64,000 nucleotides of DNA from JBNGOQ01 sp050589645. Its GTDB lineage: Bacteria; Bacteroidota; Bacteroidia; Flavobacteriales; Flavobacteriaceae. The stretch spans positions 1 through 64,000 of the forward strand of contig NZ_JBNGOQ010000004.1 of the NCBI RefSeq assembly GCF_050589645.1, given 5' to 3'. The notes beneath the pieces are model-generated. The model had not been told where the DNA came from, did not search any database, and was given only the letters and a program-made list of their open reading frames with translations. This document shows, one piece after another, positions 61,729 through 64,000 of this stretch. Made by a program: the position numbers and the translations under genes. Numbering within the stretch: the first letter of the stretch is position 1; each line of letters starts with the position of its first letter.

Positions 61729-62358
61729 ATGATCAATGAAGTAATTAAAGGCGCCATGCCTAAAAGCTGGACGTACCAGGAATATATAAAATGGGTTAAC
61801 CAGCTTGTTGCGGAAGAAAGGACAGGCGGCCCGGAACAGACCAAACAGCGCATAGATTTTACCAAATTGAACGCCAGTAGGATGCGAAGGTTGGATAAGA
61901 CCCTGACAATACCGGAGCGAGCACTACAAACGTTTAAGGGTCTAGCGGAAAAACAGACCTGGTTGGTGTTTTTGGAAAGTTGGTGTGCGGACGGAGCGCA
62001 GACCATCCCAATCTTGAATAAAATTGCACAAGAAGTACCTGGCATCGACCTTAAAATTTTGTTACGGGACGAACATGCGGAGTTGATGGACCATTTTTTG
62101 ACCAATGGAACCCGATCCATTCCAAAGCTTGTAATCCTGGATGGGGAATACAATGTGGTGAACACCTGGGGCCCACGCTCAAAAAAGGCAACAAAACTGG
62201 TGATGGCCCACAAGGCCCAACATGGAAAAATCAACGATACGTTCAAGGAGGAATTACAGCGTTGGTACAACAAAGACTTGGGAGCAGCAATTATTGAAGA
62301 TCTGGCGGAAATGGCAGAATTTGGACATTCCCTGTATTTTGGGAAGGCTGCAAAATAA
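61729..62358 (+). CDS. Thioredoxin-fold protein with a single active-site-like cysteine
   Basis: 209 residues with a thioredoxin-like core: TWLVFLESWCADGAQTIPILNKI (about 84-106, W-C-A-D-G in place of the CxxC motif), LKILLRDEHAE, and the cis-Pro motif TRSIPKLVILD. Only one cysteine remains in the motif, so a full dithiol exchange is unlikely; a one-cysteine or scaffold role fits better. It is transcribed with nadA-nadB. The 85-residue N-terminus and C-terminus are helical, without signal peptide. Confidence 0.78.
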   Translation: MINEVIKGAMPKSWTYQEYIKWVNQLVAEERTGGPEQTKQRIDFTKLNASRMRRLDKTLTIPERALQTFKGLAEKQTWLVFLESWCADGAQTIPILNKIAQEVPGIDLKILLRDEHAELMDHFLTNGTRSIPKLVILDGEYNVVNTWGPRSKKATKLVMAHKAQHGKINDTFKEELQRWYNKDLGAAIIEDLAEMAEFGHSLYFGKAAK

Positions 62359-62371
62359 GAAGCTCAGGACT

Positions 62372-62863
62372 TTACTGGACGTTTTGATCTTGTGTTCTGT
62401 ATTGCAAGGTGGAGGGCGCAACGCCAAAGGAGTCTGGCAATACGATATCGGTGAGTTGTTCAATACCTATTTTTATCAATGCCAGATGGTGTATGGTATG
62501 CTCCAGATTGTACATTAGCTCGCGATGGTAGTTGGACTTCAATTTGGTTAGACGCCCGTTCAATTCATAATAGATCAATAGCCTTCTTTGAGGGCGCTCA
62601 AGGGCGTTTTGAATCCGCAGCAATCGGTCTATCGCAAAATGTACGTCTAGCTCAATGCGTTGATCTCTTTTTCGCCTGTCGTAAAAAACAGCAGCCGTTT
62701 CATAACCGGCCAAAAGGCATTGATAAAATTCTATAATATGCCTAGTGTGCTGTCCTATGCTGGCATGGGACAGGAGGTTGCAGGGTCGGTCATAGCAATC
62801 TTTGGGAAGTTGCAACAGCACCTGCTTAAGTTGCTCCAAAATCTGTATGGAAGACGCAAACAT
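62372..62863 (-). CDS. DinB-like four-helix protein
   Basis: 163 residues, mostly helical, with histidines at positions expected for a DinB metal site: ASIGQHTRHIIEFYQ (about 33-47) and EHTIHHLALIKIG (about 121-133). DinB-type proteins bind nickel or zinc and often act as thiol transferases; the function here is not known. Convergent with the thioredoxin-like gene, 13 bp away. Confidence 0.75.
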   Translation of the reverse strand: MFASSIQILEQLKQVLLQLPKDCYDRPCNLLSHASIGQHTRHIIEFYQCLLAGYETAAVFYDRRKRDQRIELDVHFAIDRLLRIQNALERPQRRLLIYYELNGRLTKLKSNYHRELMYNLEHTIHHLALIKIGIEQLTDIVLPDSFGVAPSTLQYRTQDQNVQ

Positions 62864-63097
62864 AGTTTAGGCTTTTTTTCTACAAATACAACAGCCGGAA
62901 CAGCCGATATTCTGGCGGACGTTTCAACTCATGACATATAAAATATAGTGAGCACAGTTAAAAAGATATCGTATATCCCATACCGCGAAACATCCATAAC
63001 AACTCTAAAACACAAAACCATCAATAATCAAAAATATGAACATCGAATTGTGCTGCCCAGCTGCTGTTTTTTGTACTATTTTAAACGTTACTATGTA

Positions 63098-63661
63098 TTA
63101 TTCCTTTGTATAGACCGCTTTTACGGTCACTTCCACTTCCTTGGCTACGTTGGTAGATGGTTTGCCCTTGGTAAAGGTGATGCCATAATCGGCCAGGACC
63201 ACCATCATTTTTGATTCCAGGGACACGGTCCCACCAGCAACCGTAAGCGTTGCCTTTTCGTTCATGGGTTTGGTTTCGCCCTTAATATTCAACGCTCCTG
63301 CCACCGCAGCCTCGTAAGTACCGTCCTGGCTAAAATCAACACTTTCCAGATTGGTAATCTTTCCGGTAAACTTTGCCTTGGGAAATTTCTTGGTGTTCAA
63401 AAAGCCTTTGCTATTAAAATGTTTTTGCATGAGGGCCTTCTCAAATTCAAAGCTTTGCATGGGCACGGAATACACCAGATCGCCCGTTTCCGTATCAAGC
63501 GTGCTCACCACCTTGTAGTTGTTCGCCGTAATGTCCTCCAAGGCCGTATGCGAAAAGAAGCTGATGTGTGCATCCTTGCTCACCAATTTGCCCATTAGGG
63601 GCTTAAAGGCCATGAATACCAAAGCTATTGATACCATAGCCATTACCGATAGTTTGTTCAT
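63098..63661 (-). CDS. YceI-family periplasmic protein
   Basis: 187 residues with an N-terminal signal (SVMAMVSIALVFMAF) and the YceI lipocalin-like barrel: DAHISFFSHTALEDITANN, VYSVPMQSFEF, HFNSKGFLNTKKFPKAKFTGKI in part, and GALNIKGETKPMNEKATL. Members bind isoprenoid-like lipids or support respiration in other bacteria. The next gene upstream on this strand is the OB-fold protein, 34 bp away, probably in the same operon. Confidence 0.9.
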   Translation of the reverse strand: MNKLSVMAMVSIALVFMAFKPLMGKLVSKDAHISFFSHTALEDITANNYKVVSTLDTETGDLVYSVPMQSFEFEKALMQKHFNSKGFLNTKKFPKAKFTGKITNLESVDFSQDGTYEAAVAGALNIKGETKPMNEKATLTVAGGTVSLESKMMVVLADYGITFTKGKPSTNVAKEVEVTVKAVYTKE

Positions 63662-63695
63662 TTTTACTTGCTTTTAAAAGGTTACTATTTGATAT

Positions 63696-64000
63696 TTATT
63701 TTTCGATTACATCACATTTTTCCATGATCACGTCCTCATAAAGATCCAGATCCTCGTCAAAACCTGCACCGGAGCGTATAACACCTTTTACGGTAATGGT
63801 ATGGCCTATATCCAAATTTTCCACCTTCTTGCCCGTGGCTTCGGTAAAGGTGCAGCTTACCCCAGCATGTTCGGTAGCTTCCTTGAGCAGGACCACTTTC
63901 TGTTGGTTCAGGTCCTCGCGGATGGAGAATATTTTTCCGGTGACAGCCAATATTTTTGAATCCCCTTCCTCCTGAAGGTATTTGTCGTTTGCCGAAGGGG
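63696..64000 (-). CDS. OB-fold (tRNA_anti-like) protein, 5' end outside window
   Basis: The frame stays open to the window edge, so the N-terminus is missing; the TTG at 63948-63950 is internal (upstream residues read EEGDSKI). About 101 residues are seen, forming an OB-fold-like beta pattern (VTGKIFSIREDL, VSCTFTEATGKK, TITVKGVIRSGAGFDEDLD). Proteins of this kind in Bacteroidota are exported and often sit beside YceI. Function unknown. Confidence 0.7.
   Translation of the reverse strand, partial: PSANDKYLQEEGDSKILAVTGKIFSIREDLNQQKVVLLKEATEHAGVSCTFTEATGKKVENLDIGHTITVKGVIRSGAGFDEDLDLYEDVIMEKCDVIEK

Noticed and set aside
62948..63214. 88-codon plus-strand ORF in the gap before the YceI gene
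   Set aside because: Its second half is antisense to yceI and the product has no recognisable features.

Overview
The window looks like part of a chromosome from a marine member of the Flavobacteriaceae (Bacteroidota). Supporting signs are a giant SprB-like gliding adhesin ending in a type-B T9SS sorting domain followed by a PorP/SprF gene, GIN-domain and receptor-L lipoproteins, A-rich rather than Shine-Dalgarno start contexts, and repeated Bacteroidota -7 promoter elements (TAnnTTTG). Genus cannot be fixed by eye; Muricauda, Maribacter or Zobellia-like relatives are plausible. No rRNA, CRISPR array, prophage or insertion sequence is visible.

Layout. 1-10.4 kb: the 3' part of the adhesin gene, carrying a recent internal duplication of a GC-rich 1,332-bp module, and its PorP/SprF partner. 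10.4-17.2 kb: folB, tRNA-Cys, the rnr-GIN-LysE operon, a 750-bp AT-rich gap that could be a replication origin, then rpiB, a CDF zinc exporter and an ElaA-like acetyltransferase. 17.2-21.8 kb: an orphan C5 DNA methyltransferase coupled to a secreted alpha/beta hydrolase, and a PQQ dehydrogenase lipoprotein with a built-in cytochrome c. 21.9-26.5 kb: an AT-rich four-gene glycan-modification operon (GtrB-like GT2, hexapeptide acyltransferase, WecE aminotransferase, YkoS/DUF6044). 26.7-36.4 kb: rnpA-ctp, a GCS2-CBS ligase with an AstE/AspA-type hydrolase, an S8-M1 peptidase pair and a metallo-beta-lactamase-fold hydrolase. 36.5-47.6 kb: mostly housekeeping (usp-SulP, CPA antiporter, lepA, dusB, FtsX-like permease, rbfA, mce). 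47.6-54 kb: tRNA-Met with broken tRNA relics and palindromic elements, a second S41 peptidase, two AraC regulators, a small membrane protein with a decayed paralogue fragment, and a PAF-acetylhydrolase-like enzyme. 54.2-62.4 kb: an anaerobic/redox block (nrdG-nrdD, an unrecognised 597-residue cysteine-rich protein, an Rrf2 regulator, nadA-nadB-thioredoxin-like). 62.4-64 kb: DinB-like, YceI and an OB-fold protein running off the edge.

How parts work together. The most interesting signal is a shared 14-bp palindrome, ATGA-N6-TCAT, found upstream of three transcription units: the GCS2-CBS operon (28711), the 597-residue gene (56545) and the rrf2/nadA divergent region (59140). Each copy is centred about 36 bp upstream of a -7-like element, the geometry of class-II activation by CRP/FNR-type regulators. 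This suggests one oxygen- or redox-responsive regulon joining anaerobic dNTP synthesis, Fe-S-dependent NAD synthesis, a gamma-glutamyl ligase and an undescribed, probably metal- or flavin-binding protein. All functional statements are read from sequence patterns without database searches.
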